This document shows positions 9,241-18,519 of a DNA stretch of 58,146 nt, piece after piece. The position numbers and the translations under genes are program-made. The notes beneath the pieces were generated by a model. It worked only from the letters and a program-made list of their open reading frames with translations, searched no databases and was not told the DNA's origin. The first letter of the stretch is position 1, and every line of letters starts with the position of its first letter. Source of the DNA: JANQLU01 sp964434955 (GTDB lineage Bacteria; Planctomycetota; Planctomycetia; Pirellulales; Pirellulaceae); contig CAYSXI010000011.1 in NCBI GenBank assembly GCA_964434955.1, forward strand, positions 1 to 58,146, in the 5' to 3' direction.

Positions 9241-10839
9241 ATGATCACGCAACCAATTTGCCGGCGGAGCTATCGGAAGCTCATGCTATTGGCGACCATC
9301 ATCGCGATTTTCACCTGCGCCACTTCGCCTGCTTTCGCGGACGTCAAGTTGCCCAATATTTTCGGCAACCAGATGGTGTTGCAGCAAGAAAAGCCGATTC
9401 GTTTTTTCGGCTGGGCGCAACCTGGCGAAAAAGTAACCGTCACGATTGGTGAGGAATCCAAATCGGCAACGACCGACGAAAAAGGGAATTGGCGAGTCGA
9501 CTTGAGTGCGAGAAAAGCAGATGGAAAAGCTTTCAACGTTGTCATCCAGGGCAAAAACAAAATCGAACTTAAAGATGTCTTGATGGGCGAAGTCTGGATT
9601 TGCTCAGGTCAATCCAATATGGAGTGGACCGTGGGCGGCAGCATGAACGGTCAGCAGGAAATCGCTGCCGCCAAGCATCCCATGATTCGACTTTTCAACG
9701 TTCCCAATCACATTAGCTCAGCCCAACCGAATAAGAACACACCCGGAAGCTGGGCGGCTTGCAATCCCAAATCAATTGTTCGTTTTTCGGCTGTCGGCTA
9801 CTACTTCGGTCGTGAGCTTCAAAAAGAAATCAATGTTCCAATCGGATTGGTTGGGACCAATTGGGGAGGCACACGCATTGAGCCTTGGACTCCACCCGTC
9901 GGATTCGAATCGGTCCCGGAACTGGAATCCATCGTGAAACGACTTCGTGCTGCTGATCCCAATACGCCCGAAGGCAAGGAAAACTTCTCGAACTACATTG
10001 AAAGCGTCGAAAAGTGGGCAGCGACCTCACGCGAAAACCTGAAGAAAGGGATCGCTCCCGGTTCGCCACCAACCCAAAACCTTCTCCGGCAGATTGGCGG
10101 AGCCACTTCGATTTACAACGGCATGGTTCACGGCTTGGCTCCCTTCCAGGTTCGCGGCGCCATTTGGTACCAGGGCGAGTCCAATGCCGGCCAAGGCGAA
10201 AAATACTACCCGCTCAAGAAGGCGCTGGTCGCCGGATGGCGAAAGGTATTTGAGAACGATGACATGCCTTTCTATTGGGTTCAACTTGCAAACTTCATGG
10301 CCCCTTCGAATAACCCGGCCGGCGGCGGGTGGGGACCGGTTCGAGAGGGCCAACGCCTTGCCTTGAGTATTCCGAATACCGGCATGGCAGTGACCATCGA
10401 CATCGGAAATGCACGGGACATTCACCCACGCAACAAACAGGATGTGGGCAAGCGTCTCGCACTTTGGGCGCTGGCCAAAAACTACAACAAGGAAATCGTC
10501 CCAAGCGGTCCGCTGTACAAATCATCGAAAGTCGAAGGCAACAAAATGCGAATCAATTTTGATTATGTCGGCGGCGGTCTGATGGTTGGTAAAAAAGAAG
10601 GACTGCAACCGACAAAAGAAGTCAAAGACGGTGAACTCGGGCGTTTTGCGATTGCCGGCGAAGACAAAACCTGGCATTGGGCCAAGGCCAAGATTGATGG
10701 GCAGAGCGTGGTTGTTTGGTCGGATAAAGTCGCGAAGCCGGTTGCGGTGCGGTACGCCTATGAATCCAATCCGGATGGTGCGAATTTATACAACCGCGAA
10801 GGCCTGCCTGCTTCGCCCTTCCGAACCGACAAATGGTAA
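9241..10839 (+). CDS. Secreted sialate O-acetylesterase (SGNH/GDSL hydrolase), 532 aa
   Basis: The signal peptide is residues 1-33 (RKLMLLATIIAIFTCATSPAFA). It is followed by a beta domain (LPNIFGNQMVLQQ, typical of this family) and the SGNH hydrolase domain with nucleophile Ser125 in CSGQSNMEW, a GTNWGGTRIEPW block, WYQGESNA, and the Asp-x-His pair in ARDIHPRNK. These enzymes remove O-acetyl groups from sialic acids or acetylated polysaccharides. ATG 9241 is preferred over ATG 9205 because an AGGA lies just upstream and the signal peptide starts there. A terminator follows at 10917. Such genes are abundant in planctomycetes that use algal or animal glycans; the exact substrate is inference. 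Confidence 0.92.
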   Translation: MITQPICRRSYRKLMLLATIIAIFTCATSPAFADVKLPNIFGNQMVLQQEKPIRFFGWAQPGEKVTVTIGEESKSATTDEKGNWRVDLSARKADGKAFNVVIQGKNKIELKDVLMGEVWICSGQSNMEWTVGGSMNGQQEIAAAKHPMIRLFNVPNHISSAQPNKNTPGSWAACNPKSIVRFSAVGYYFGRELQKEINVPIGLVGTNWGGTRIEPWTPPVGFESVPELESIVKRLRAADPNTPEGKENFSNYIESVEKWAATSRENLKKGIAPGSPPTQNLLRQIGGATSIYNGMVHGLAPFQVRGAIWYQGESNAGQGEKYYPLKKALVAGWRKVFENDDMPFYWVQLANFMAPSNNPAGGGWGPVREGQRLALSIPNTGMAVTIDIGNARDIHPRNKQDVGKRLALWALAKNYNKEIVPSGPLYKSSKVEGNKMRINFDYVGGGLMVGKKEGLQPTKEVKDGELGRFAIAGEDKTWHWAKAKIDGQSVVVWSDKVAKPVAVRYAYESNPDGANLYNREGLPASPFRTDKW

Positions 10840-10916
10840 CTTTCCGCTGGTTTTGATCCATGCCTGAAACGCCGTGTTTCAGACAAAGCGATTAGGGCGC
10901 TGCGATTTGGACAACA

Positions 10917-10947
10917 AGCCTGCAAGTTTTACTTGCGGGCTTTTTTT
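10917..10947 (+). terminator. Rho-independent terminator after sialate O-acetylesterase
   Basis: A 10-bp stem (10917-10926 with 10932-10941, one G-T pair), loop TTTTA, then a seven-T run. Confidence 0.85.
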
Positions 10948-11154
10948 GTGCAAATCGATGCAGGGAAGGCGACCTGTACGACAGGAACGATTTGCGTTCT
11001 AAAACGTTCATGGCCGAAGCTGGGTCCCAGCAAGACGATGCTGCTTCCGGGCGACAAGCGCACAAACAAAGGTTGATGACGTGAAACTCGGGCGAGATCG
11101 AAAATTTGCGCAATTGTGAAAGCGAATGCCCGTCAATTTTCGGCTTTGATTCGT

Positions 11155-11160
11155 TATACT
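11155..11160 (+). promoter_or_regulatory. Possible -10 box (TATACT) upstream of the PAS kinase
   Basis: TATACT lies 32 bases before the preferred ATG at 11192. No good -35 hexamer is seen at the expected spacing, so this is weak. If it is a promoter, the earlier ATG at 11165 would be too close to the transcript start. Confidence 0.3.
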
Positions 11161-11191
11161 GCCCATGTACGGACACGAAGAGGGCAGTTCT

Positions 11192-14100
11192 ATGTCGGGA
11201 GCAAAATCGAAAGGAATACTTTGGTCGTCTTTGGCGACAGCGGTATTGTTGTTTGGTTTTGTGGCGACTTTCGTGTCCGACTGGCAACTCGCATGTGGAC
11301 CCGCGTTTGCCTTTGCCGCGTTTTCCTCAATTCGATCCCGCTCGCGAATCCTTCCGATTTTGTTTTCGCCCTTGGCGATCATCGGGATCCTGCTCGCTTA
11401 CTGGCTTGCCTGGAACCAGCAGGGAGCCACCGCTGCGACGGTTTTGATCCTTGCCATCTTTTCCATCTCGCTGGTTGGGGTGTGTTGCCTCAACCTGTTA
11501 AATCGCTCCCCCGATAACGCAGTCATCGATCCCTACTACGACCTCTACGAAAACGCACCAGATGCTTTCGTTTCAGTGGATGTAAACCGGAAGCAGATCG
11601 TTCATTGCAACCAGGCCCTGGCCCAATTGATTGGCTATGACAAGAGCGAGATCATCGGACGTAACCCCTTTGATTTCATGGAGCCGGCTTCACTCGAATC
11701 GGCTTTGGAAACTTTTAAAGGGTTCCTGGAATCCGGCCGCGTCGTGGACGGCGAGTTCCTGCTTCAGGCAAGGGATGGAACGCCGATTCCTGTTGACGTT
11801 AACTCATCGTCGGTTGTTGACCAAAACGGAAATGTCGTTCGCAGCCGATGTGTTTGGCGAGATGCGCGAGAGAAACACCGAACTGAAAAGCAGCTTCGAA
11901 TCACCCAATTGACGGTGGACCGGAGCAGGGACGCGGTCTTTTGGCACCAGGAATCAAAAATTGTCTATGTGAACGACCGGGCCTGTGAATCACTTGGTTA
12001 TTCGCGCGAAGAACTTGAGCAGATGACGCTCGACGACATCGATCCCCACTTGTCGCTGGAAAAAAAACAGCAGTTGATGTCCGCGATCCGAAGCGAGGGA
12101 TTCGCGCAATTTGAAACTCGCAACCTTCGCAAGGACGGGACGCTGTTCCCGGTTGAGCTATCGGTTACCGCCCACGAGATCGACGGGGAGCTTTTGTTTT
12201 GCGGAGTTGCAAGGGACATCTCGCTTCGAAAAGAAATCGAAAGGCGGCTTCAATTTACGCAAATGGCAGTCGATCAATCGATGGACGCGGTTTGTTGCTA
12301 TGATCTGGATGGAAACATTGTTTACGTCAACGATTCCGCATGCCAGAAACTCGGCTATTCACATGATGAACTTTTATGCCTGAATATTACCGATATCGAT
12401 CGAATCGTTGAAAAGCGCGGGATTCGCGAACTGATGGACCGGCTTCACGGAGAGCGAACGCTTTCCGCGGAATCGGTGCATTCGAACAAGCTCGGCGAAG
12501 AGTTCCCGGTTGAAGTCCGTATCACTTTGTTCGATTTCGACGACCAAAAATATGTGATGGCCGTCGCCCACGACATCACCGAACGAAAAACCACCGAACA
12601 ATCACTTGCGATCAGTGTTGACCGTTTTCGTTTGTTGGCGAAAGCGACCAACGATGGTATTTGGGATTGGGATCTGGTCAACAATCACGTCTGGTGGAAC
12701 GAAGAATACAACAAGCAGTTTGGACCTCGGCCGCTGGATACCGCCGCAACCTGGGGCTGGTGGCCGGACCGGGTCCACCCGGACGATTTGGACCGGGCTG
12801 AAAAGTCTTTTCGCGCCGCGATTGATGGCAAATCGAATACCTGGGTATGCCAGTATCGGTTCAGAAGAAATGACGGCGAGTATCGCCATATCCTGGATCG
12901 CGCCTACATCTCTCGGGACGAAAACGGCAAAGCGATTCGATTCCTGGGCGCGATGCAGGATTTGACGGAGCAAAAAAGGATCGAAAACAACCTCCGTGAA
13001 CAAACGACCATCTTGAGGTCGTTCCTTGAAAACCTGCCGGTCGGTGTCGCGGTTTTCGGAACGGACGGAGTCTTGAAGCTCGCGAATCGCGAGATGGAAG
13101 CGATCACGGGTGTCGGGTTTTCACAAGGTTCCGCGGCCGAGTTTCCCGCCAAACGGGACCGATATTCGCTCGATGGCACCGTTCGATTCGAAAATCAACA
13201 ATCGATCACTGAGCGAGCCTTGGCGGGCGAAAAAATCGACAACGAACAAATGTTCGTCAAAAACACTCGACTCCCGGAAGGCAAATACCTGAGTTGCTCC
13301 GCCAATGTCCTGCGCGACGAACAGGAGTCGCCCATTGGTGTCATCCAGGTAATTCACGATATCTCGGAGATGAAGAAACTGGAGCGGGCCCTCCGCGAAA
13401 GTGCTGAAGAGTTGCGGCTCATCACCGACTCGGCGCCGACGTTGATTAGCTTTGTCGACAATCAACAACGATACCAGTTCAACAATCTCGCCTACGAAAA
13501 ATTCTTCAACATTGACCGGAACACGCTCAAGGGCAGGACCATTCGCGAAGTCAACGGAGAGGAAAACTATAAACATGCCAGGCCGCACATCGAGAGGGCA
13601 CTTTCCGGCGAGCATGTCCAATTCGAAATCGATAGACAAGGCGATTATGGCAATGCTTTGCTGCTCGCGAATTTCGTTCCACGAAAAGATGCGGAAGGAA
13701 ACGTGCTCGGGTTTTATGTTTTAGCAACCGACATCACGCATCGAAAATTGGTCGAGGAGAAGCTTCGTAAAAGCGAGCAGCGATTGTTGCTGGCTATGGA
13801 AGCGGGACGAATGGGGACCTTTGACTGGAACCTGGTCTCCCACGAGGCGACCGTATCCGACATCGTTTACCAACTTCACGGATATCGTCCCGGCGAGGTC
13901 CCACCCGAATTTGTCCATTTCAAAGAACGCGTTCATCCGGAAGATCTCGAAGACGCGCTGGCCCAATTGCAAAGAAGTCGAGAGAACCGAGCAGAATTTC
14001 GGCATGAGTATCGCGTCGTCTGGCCGGATTCTTCCGTCCACTGGATGGAAATTCGCGGACGGCACGTTTATGACGAGGCGGGAAACGCGATCCGCCTATT

Positions 14101-14875
14101 TGGGGTCGTGATTGACATCGATCAAATGAAAACGGTCGAGCAACGCTTGGTGGAAGGTGAGGCCAATCTGAATCGCGCCATTCGACTTAGCGCCCTGGGC
14201 GAACTGACCGCTGGAATCGCTCATGAGTTGAACCAGCCGATCGCTGCAGTAGTCAACTCGGCTGAGTTCCTGAATGAGTCAGCAAGGGAAAGTGAACTGG
14301 AAAAGCAAGTGCTCGAGGAAACGCTTGATTTACTTTGTGACTCCGCGTTTCGCGCCAGTGAAATCATCAGTCGCATGCGTAGCCTGGTTCGCAAGTCCAT
14401 TTCACAACGCGACGAATTCTGCATCAATGAATTGGTTCGTGAAAGCATCGAATTGTTGAGACCTCAATTGCGGATGGACTCGGTTCACGTTCGCCTGGAG
14501 CTGGAAGAAGCTCTGCCGCGGCTCCAGGTCGATGGCATCCAGATCCAACAAATCCTGGTAAACCTAATCAATAACGCGCAGCAGGCGATGTCCCGTTCAA
14601 CCAGGACCGAACGGTTGATCCAGATTCGAACCACCTGGGTTGATGACGCCGCCGAAGTCTCGGTGTCCGACACCGGTCATGGAATCCTGATCGAAGATTC
14701 GGAAAGGTTATTCGATCACTTTTCCAGTGGAACCGGTCTTGGCGTCGGGCTAAGAATTTGTCGGTCCATTGTCGAATCGCATGACGGAAAAATTTGGGCG
14801 GAAAACAATGAAGATGGAGGCGCCACATTCCGCTTCCGAATTCCGCAAGTCGTTCAGGAGCCAGAACTTGTCTGA
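11192..14875 (+). CDS. Membrane multi-PAS sensor histidine kinase, 1227 aa
   Basis: Three or so hydrophobic helices come first (residues 10-100). Then seven consecutive PAS-like modules follow, each ending in a linker of the type DITERK / DISLRKEIERRL / DLTEQKRIENNL. The transmitter has the H-box with His1011 (GIAHELNQPIAAV), N-box (ILVNLINNAQQAM) and G-boxes (DTGHGI, GTGLGVGLRI). This is a FixL/TodS-like arrangement. ATG 11192 has GAGGGC upstream and is preferred to ATG 11165. The 3' end overlaps the start of the receiver gene, so the two form a two-component system. The signal is unknown; PAS domains can bind heme, flavin or small molecules, and I see no diagnostic residue. Confidence 0.93.
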   Translation: MSGAKSKGILWSSLATAVLLFGFVATFVSDWQLACGPAFAFAAFSSIRSRSRILPILFSPLAIIGILLAYWLAWNQQGATAATVLILAIFSISLVGVCCLNLLNRSPDNAVIDPYYDLYENAPDAFVSVDVNRKQIVHCNQALAQLIGYDKSEIIGRNPFDFMEPASLESALETFKGFLESGRVVDGEFLLQARDGTPIPVDVNSSSVVDQNGNVVRSRCVWRDAREKHRTEKQLRITQLTVDRSRDAVFWHQESKIVYVNDRACESLGYSREELEQMTLDDIDPHLSLEKKQQLMSAIRSEGFAQFETRNLRKDGTLFPVELSVTAHEIDGELLFCGVARDISLRKEIERRLQFTQMAVDQSMDAVCCYDLDGNIVYVNDSACQKLGYSHDELLCLNITDIDRIVEKRGIRELMDRLHGERTLSAESVHSNKLGEEFPVEVRITLFDFDDQKYVMAVAHDITERKTTEQSLAISVDRFRLLAKATNDGIWDWDLVNNHVWWNEEYNKQFGPRPLDTAATWGWWPDRVHPDDLDRAEKSFRAAIDGKSNTWVCQYRFRRNDGEYRHILDRAYISRDENGKAIRFLGAMQDLTEQKRIENNLREQTTILRSFLENLPVGVAVFGTDGVLKLANREMEAITGVGFSQGSAAEFPAKRDRYSLDGTVRFENQQSITERALAGEKIDNEQMFVKNTRLPEGKYLSCSANVLRDEQESPIGVIQVIHDISEMKKLERALRESAEELRLITDSAPTLISFVDNQQRYQFNNLAYEKFFNIDRNTLKGRTIREVNGEENYKHARPHIERALSGEHVQFEIDRQGDYGNALLLANFVPRKDAEGNVLGFYVLATDITHRKLVEEKLRKSEQRLLLAMEAGRMGTFDWNLVSHEATVSDIVYQLHGYRPGEVPPEFVHFKERVHPEDLEDALAQLQRSRENRAEFRHEYRVVWPDSSVHWMEIRGRHVYDEAGNAIRLFGVVIDIDQMKTVEQRLVEGEANLNRAIRLSALGELTAGIAHELNQPIAAVVNSAEFLNESARESELEKQVLEETLDLLCDSAFRASEIISRMRSLVRKSISQRDEFCINELVRESIELLRPQLRMDSVHVRLELEEALPRLQVDGIQIQQILVNLINNAQQAMSRSTRTERLIQIRTTWVDDAAEVSVSDTGHGILIEDSERLFDHFSSGTGLGVGLRICRSIVESHDGKIWAENNEDGGATFRFRIPQVVQEPELV

Positions 14876-15293
14876 GAAAAACACAATCTTGATTGTGGAT
14901 GACGATGAGCAAGTGCGTCGTTCCATGGAGCTTCTTTTTCGAAGATCCCCCTATGAGGTCTGTACCTTCGAATCGGCCCGCGGTCTCCTGAACCACCCCG
15001 TTGATGGTTCCGTCGCATGCATCATCGCTGACCTTTTGATGCCGGAAATGAACGGTATCGAACTGAGGCGTGAATTGGCCCGTCGCCAAATCGAGATTCC
15101 CTTTGTTTTGATGACGGGAAACACCGATGATCCCGCTGCAAAGACGCATCCCGGCTCCAAAATCTGGATGATCGAAAAGCCGTTTCGATTTGCCCAATTG
15201 ATGGAAACGATCGATCAAGCGATCCAGGGAAGCAGTTCAACCTACCAACATGCTTCCAAGCAAACCGAGCAGGAAGCCAAATACGCATCCTAG
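14868..15293 (+). CDS. Receiver-only response regulator (FixJ-type receiver), 141 aa
   Basis: The receiver domain has the acidic pocket Asp11-Asp13, phosphoacceptor Asp55 (IIADLLMPEMNG), the Thr in VLMTGNT and the Lys in IEKPF. The preferred start is TTG at 14868: AGGAG sits at 14856-14860, seven bases upstream, and the start overlaps the kinase stop by 8 bases. This indicates translational coupling. A longer frame from ATG 14769 would read antisense-like sequence inside the kinase end and is rejected. FixJ-family receivers usually carry a C-terminal LuxR-type DNA-binding domain; here only about 20 hydrophilic residues follow the receiver. Its output must therefore be another protein. The last 57 bases overlap the convergent ZIP gene. 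Confidence 0.88.
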   Translation: MSEKNTILIVDDDEQVRRSMELLFRRSPYEVCTFESARGLLNHPVDGSVACIIADLLMPEMNGIELRRELARRQIEIPFVLMTGNTDDPAAKTHPGSKIWMIEKPFRFAQLMETIDQAIQGSSSTYQHASKQTEQEAKYAS

Positions 15294-16019
15294 TGATGAG
15301 CCCCAGGACTTTGAATCGCTTGCTTCCGATTCTTGCATAGGCTGCCCCGCGATCTCTTTCGACTTGTTTCTGGTCGGACATGACGCGGCGGGAGCAATAT
15401 CCTGAAACACGACATAGAGAATTCCACCGGCCGCGAACAACATGACTCCGGCGACCAGCTGCGGGTAGCTTGCCAAGAAAAAATAGCCGGCAAGTCCGGC
15501 AACCGGTCCTAACAATGCCATCGCCCCAAAAGCAAGAACCACTTTCAGGTTTCGAAATTTCGTTTTTGGGCGACCATCGACCAATTCCCGAAAAGAATTG
15601 AATCCTTCCGGCAGATTCTGCAATCCCATTAACGCGGCGAGGAGAAATCCGGCCGGACTTCCCGCGGCGATCGCCGCTCCCAGGGCAAGGGCTTCCGGAA
15701 TGAAGTCGGATAGCATCGCAACCAGCTGTCCAGCCGGACTTTTGAATCGATCCAGAATGACATCCAACAGCATGAATGCAATGCCACCCGAGGCAAAACA
15801 AATGGCGACGGAAACGATATCTAACTGCCTGGTTCCTTCGGGTACCAAAACGAGCGCAATCGCAGAAAGCAATGCGCCGCCACCGAACGCCATGATGGTT
15901 CGCCGCACGCCCGATTCGAGCCACTGGCTATGAAAATTTTCCGCGCATGCGATCAAAGCTCCGGCCGGCATCGCCAATCCGGCAAGCAAAGTCATGCCGA
16001 CAATCTGCAATACTTCCAT
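15237..16019 (-). CDS. ZIP-family metal transporter, 260 aa
   Basis: Eight or so hydrophobic helices are present with the ZIP signature helices: SDFIPEALALGAAIAAG (helix 4) and LMGLQNLPEGFNSF (helix 5), which carry the metal-binding polar residues. It probably takes up zinc, iron or another divalent cation across the inner membrane. The first helix-4 position reads Ser-Asp where many ZIPs have His-Ser, and the second motif has Asn-Leu-Pro-Glu-Gly. ATG 16019 is chosen; GTG 16025 is two codons upstream. It starts about 30 bases after the sulfite oxidase stop on the same strand, which suggests one transcript. The 3' end overlaps the response regulator gene by 57 bases. Confidence 0.85.
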   Translation of the reverse strand: MEVLQIVGMTLLAGLAMPAGALIACAENFHSQWLESGVRRTIMAFGGGALLSAIALVLVPEGTRQLDIVSVAICFASGGIAFMLLDVILDRFKSPAGQLVAMLSDFIPEALALGAAIAAGSPAGFLLAALMGLQNLPEGFNSFRELVDGRPKTKFRNLKVVLAFGAMALLGPVAGLAGYFFLASYPQLVAGVMLFAAGGILYVVFQDIAPAASCPTRNKSKEIAGQPMQESEASDSKSWGSSLGCVFGFLLGLLGSMLVG

Positions 16020-16048
16020 TCCCACTGAATGCCCACGAATCCGGACTG

Positions 16049-17287
16049 CTAGTCTTTTCCAACGACAACGACTTTCTCAACGCCGTTCCACTCATAGCCT
16101 CGTGGATTCCAGGTAATGCTTCCATCCAGAGGTTGGCTGCGCCCACGCTCGTCGATGGCTCGCGTCCAAATCTCTTGGTTCCCACTTCGGATGGTGACTT
16201 CCGCTCGAAAACGGGTCCAAGCGTATTTACTTTGAGGATGCGAAAGCTTCGCCTTCTTCCAACTTGCACCTTGGTCGCTCGAAACGAGGACGGAGCTTAT
16301 CTTGCAACCGCCATCGTTAAACGCCAATCCTTCTACCGCTTGCCGCCCCGTTTTGCATTCCGACTGATCCGATGGCTTGAGCACGATGGACTTGGTTTTC
16401 ATGTTCCAGTTGAAGCTGCTGTTACCGAGCGTGAACTGAAAATCGGTTCCGGGTTTGATTCGTTTTTTGGGAACGCGGTAACGGGGAAGGTGGTTGTAGT
16501 TGGTCGATTCCTTTTTCTCAAAAGTAAGGTGGCCCAGCCATTTGAGATTCATGGTGGCATAAACGCCGGGCGTGACGAGACGGACCGGTCCGCCATGAAT
16601 CGCCGGGATCGGCTTGCCATTCATTTCGATGGCGAGCATCGAACGATTCAGAAAATCATCGATTGGCAAGCTATGCAGAAAATCCTCTGCTCCGTCGACT
16701 GGGCCATCCTTTCCTTCAGCCTTCACGAAAGCAGCGTTTTGAAAGGGCTCAACCCCGAGACTTTCCAGGAGATTCGAAACCGGAACGCCTCCGAAACGAA
16801 CACAGCCGAATCCACCGCGCCCCCATTGGGTTCCTTTGGTTTGCGCCGTTTTGGAATAGAGTGCGCGTCCATTTCCCGAACACTGCAAAACCATATCCAC
16901 ACTCAATTGCGGCATCGCTCGCAGCATCTCGAGGGTGACCGACGCATTTCGGTTCAGGAGACCGGTCAGGTCGACGCGCCAATTCTTGTCGTCGACTGGC
17001 TTCGTCGATTCCATCGCCTTTGGCTGTTGATTGTTCCGGACAAAAAGCAATTCGGTCGGCGTCAATTCGTCGGTTAGCAACTCGAGCGGAGTTTCGAAAA
17101 CCGCCGGTGCTTTCTTAAGCACGATCAACCGGGAATCCTTGCCCGCGATCAACTTCGAAGCGTCTTCTTGTCGAACAATCGATTGCCCTGGTGCCTTGGC
17201 CTGAAAGACCGAAGTCCCCAAAGCAATGGCAGCTATCGAGTCTCGGCAGAATTTTCGACGATCCCATTGCCGTTGATTTGATGTCAT
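16049..17287 (-). CDS. Exported sulfite oxidase-like molybdopterin enzyme, 412 aa
   Basis: It begins with a twin-arginine-type leader (DRRKFCRDSIAAIALGTSVF), as expected for export of a folded cofactor enzyme. The oxidoreductase molybdopterin-binding domain follows (residues 70-270), with the likely molybdenum ligand Cys136 in VLQCSGNGR and the conserved GGPVRLVTPGVYATMNLKWL block. The C-terminal Mo-co dimerisation domain is at 290-410. No heme-binding domain or CxxCH motif is present, so electrons would go to a separate cytochrome. The likely reaction is sulfite to sulfate, but the family also oxidises other compounds. AGGAAAAG lies upstream of ATG 17287. It forms a probable unit with the ZIP transporter. 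Confidence 0.88.
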   Translation of the reverse strand: MTSNQRQWDRRKFCRDSIAAIALGTSVFQAKAPGQSIVRQEDASKLIAGKDSRLIVLKKAPAVFETPLELLTDELTPTELLFVRNNQQPKAMESTKPVDDKNWRVDLTGLLNRNASVTLEMLRAMPQLSVDMVLQCSGNGRALYSKTAQTKGTQWGRGGFGCVRFGGVPVSNLLESLGVEPFQNAAFVKAEGKDGPVDGAEDFLHSLPIDDFLNRSMLAIEMNGKPIPAIHGGPVRLVTPGVYATMNLKWLGHLTFEKKESTNYNHLPRYRVPKKRIKPGTDFQFTLGNSSFNWNMKTKSIVLKPSDQSECKTGRQAVEGLAFNDGGCKISSVLVSSDQGASWKKAKLSHPQSKYAWTRFRAEVTIRSGNQEIWTRAIDERGRSQPLDGSITWNPRGYEWNGVEKVVVVGKD

Positions 17288-17446
17288 ACTCTTTTCCTAA
17301 TCCGACTTCCCTTGATCGCGATTGCCAAACAAACTTGGTAATCGATCATCCAATTGACTTTTCTTTCCTTGCCTTTTTATCGGGTGATTCCGCGAGATTC
17401 AACTTGGCGACAGAATCTCGTCGTCCATGGCTCAGAAGTCGAGGCG

Positions 17447-17479
17447 AAAAAAAAAGCACTCCAATGCCAGGAGTGCTTT
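17447..17479 (-). terminator. Rho-independent terminator after the secreted coiled-coil protein gene
   Basis: A perfect 10-bp stem pairs 17453-17462 with 17470-17479, and on the minus strand a nine-T run follows (17447-17455). It lies 36 bases past the stop at 17515 and separates that gene from the sulfite oxidase gene. Confidence 0.9.
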
Positions 17480-17514
17480 ATTGCCGGGATCAATGTCCAA
17501 GTCGGGAATCACAT

Positions 17515-18252
17515 TTAGAAGCGAAAGCGAACGTTAAACCGACCGTTTCCAAACTGAAGTCCGCTACGGTCGCCTCGGACCGGTGCAAGCTGCAAACGTC
17601 CAAATCGATCATAAGTGTATCGAACACCATTTCGATAGACGACCGTACCCGGAACGACGGCGGGTCGGTAGACAGTCTGTTGAACCACGCCAAAATTTGG
17701 TCCGTAAACCTGGCCAAAGTTTGGGCCGTAAGCGGGGTGAGTTGCTGGGTAAACGTAAACCGGGTTCATTGCGGCCGCTGCGCGACGTTGCCGCTCCAAC
17801 TCAACTTGTCGGAGGCGGGTCACCAACAATTTCATTGCGTCAACTTCGTCTTCGACTTCACTCATCGTCGTTTTCATGTGTCGCGTGCTCCCGCGAACGA
17901 GGCCAAAATTCTTGGCAGCATCCTCGTGGGCGCGTTGAAACTCGGATTCGAAATGGTCAAAACTGTATTCCAGTTGAGTCATGTAGGTCTGCAGCAAGCT
18001 CAAGTCTCGTTGATTTTTTGCGACCCGTGAAACTTCGTCGGACAAACGTGACATCAGGCGAAGGTTGTCGAGCATCCGTTCGTATGTGGAACTTTGTTTG
18101 AGTTGCTGATCGACACCCGTCGCCAGCAGTTTTGTTTTCCCTTTCAGATGCCTGGCGCGAACATCCAGAACATTGAATACGTCCGCCTGACTTACGGAAG
18201 CCGAGCAGCACATCATCAGTGTGGCAAGTGCGAGAAAAGTTGGTCGAGTCAT
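17515..18252 (-). CDS. Secreted coiled-coil protein of unknown function, 245 aa
   Basis: I do not recognise a family. A signal peptide (residues 1-23, ALATLMMCCSASVSQA) is followed by a helical region rich in Leu, Gln, Glu and Arg (about 30-165), which looks like a coiled coil. A Tyr/Pro/Asn/Gly-rich part follows (168-200) with a short internal repeat YGPNFG-QV-YGPNFG, and then an NGVRYTYDRFGRLQL segment. The C-terminus ends in alternating Phe/Arg (RFNVRFRF). Proteins of this build are common in planctomycete secretomes. The gene is monocistronic: about 270 bases separate it from the next upstream gene and a strong terminator follows. Confidence 0.75.
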   Translation of the reverse strand: MTRPTFLALATLMMCCSASVSQADVFNVLDVRARHLKGKTKLLATGVDQQLKQSSTYERMLDNLRLMSRLSDEVSRVAKNQRDLSLLQTYMTQLEYSFDHFESEFQRAHEDAAKNFGLVRGSTRHMKTTMSEVEDEVDAMKLLVTRLRQVELERQRRAAAAMNPVYVYPATHPAYGPNFGQVYGPNFGVVQQTVYRPAVVPGTVVYRNGVRYTYDRFGRLQLAPVRGDRSGLQFGNGRFNVRFRF

Positions 18253-18519
18253 GATTGGCCTTTCAATGGTGGGAGATTGGCGTAAGAGGAGTGAAAAGAA
18301 GTCTTGTTTTTTGTTCTGAAATCAAATGCAGCCGCAGCGCCAGAACTTTCAGAAGTTTTCAAAAAAGCCAAAAGCCGCCGGAAAATGGAGTTTTTCAGTC
18401 CGTCCAACGGTCCAAGAGAGTCGACGTGATTGTTGTCATTTCGATTCCGGAACGATCGAACTGATTACAAAATGGACAAGATCAAGCGTCGATTTCGCGA
18501 CGGCTCGCAAAGACGGCAC

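Larger units (their letters stand above)
10840..11191. other. Intergenic region between esterase and PAS kinase
   Basis: It contains a short perfect hairpin (10864-10870 with 10876-10882, no T-run), the terminator listed next, and a TATACT -10-like box at 11155-11160 before the kinase. I see no gene in it. Confidence 0.6.

Noticed and set aside
14769..14867. ATG start 99 bases upstream for the response regulator
   Set aside because: That part is out-of-frame sequence of the kinase ATPase end; TTG 14868 with AGGAG is a better start.
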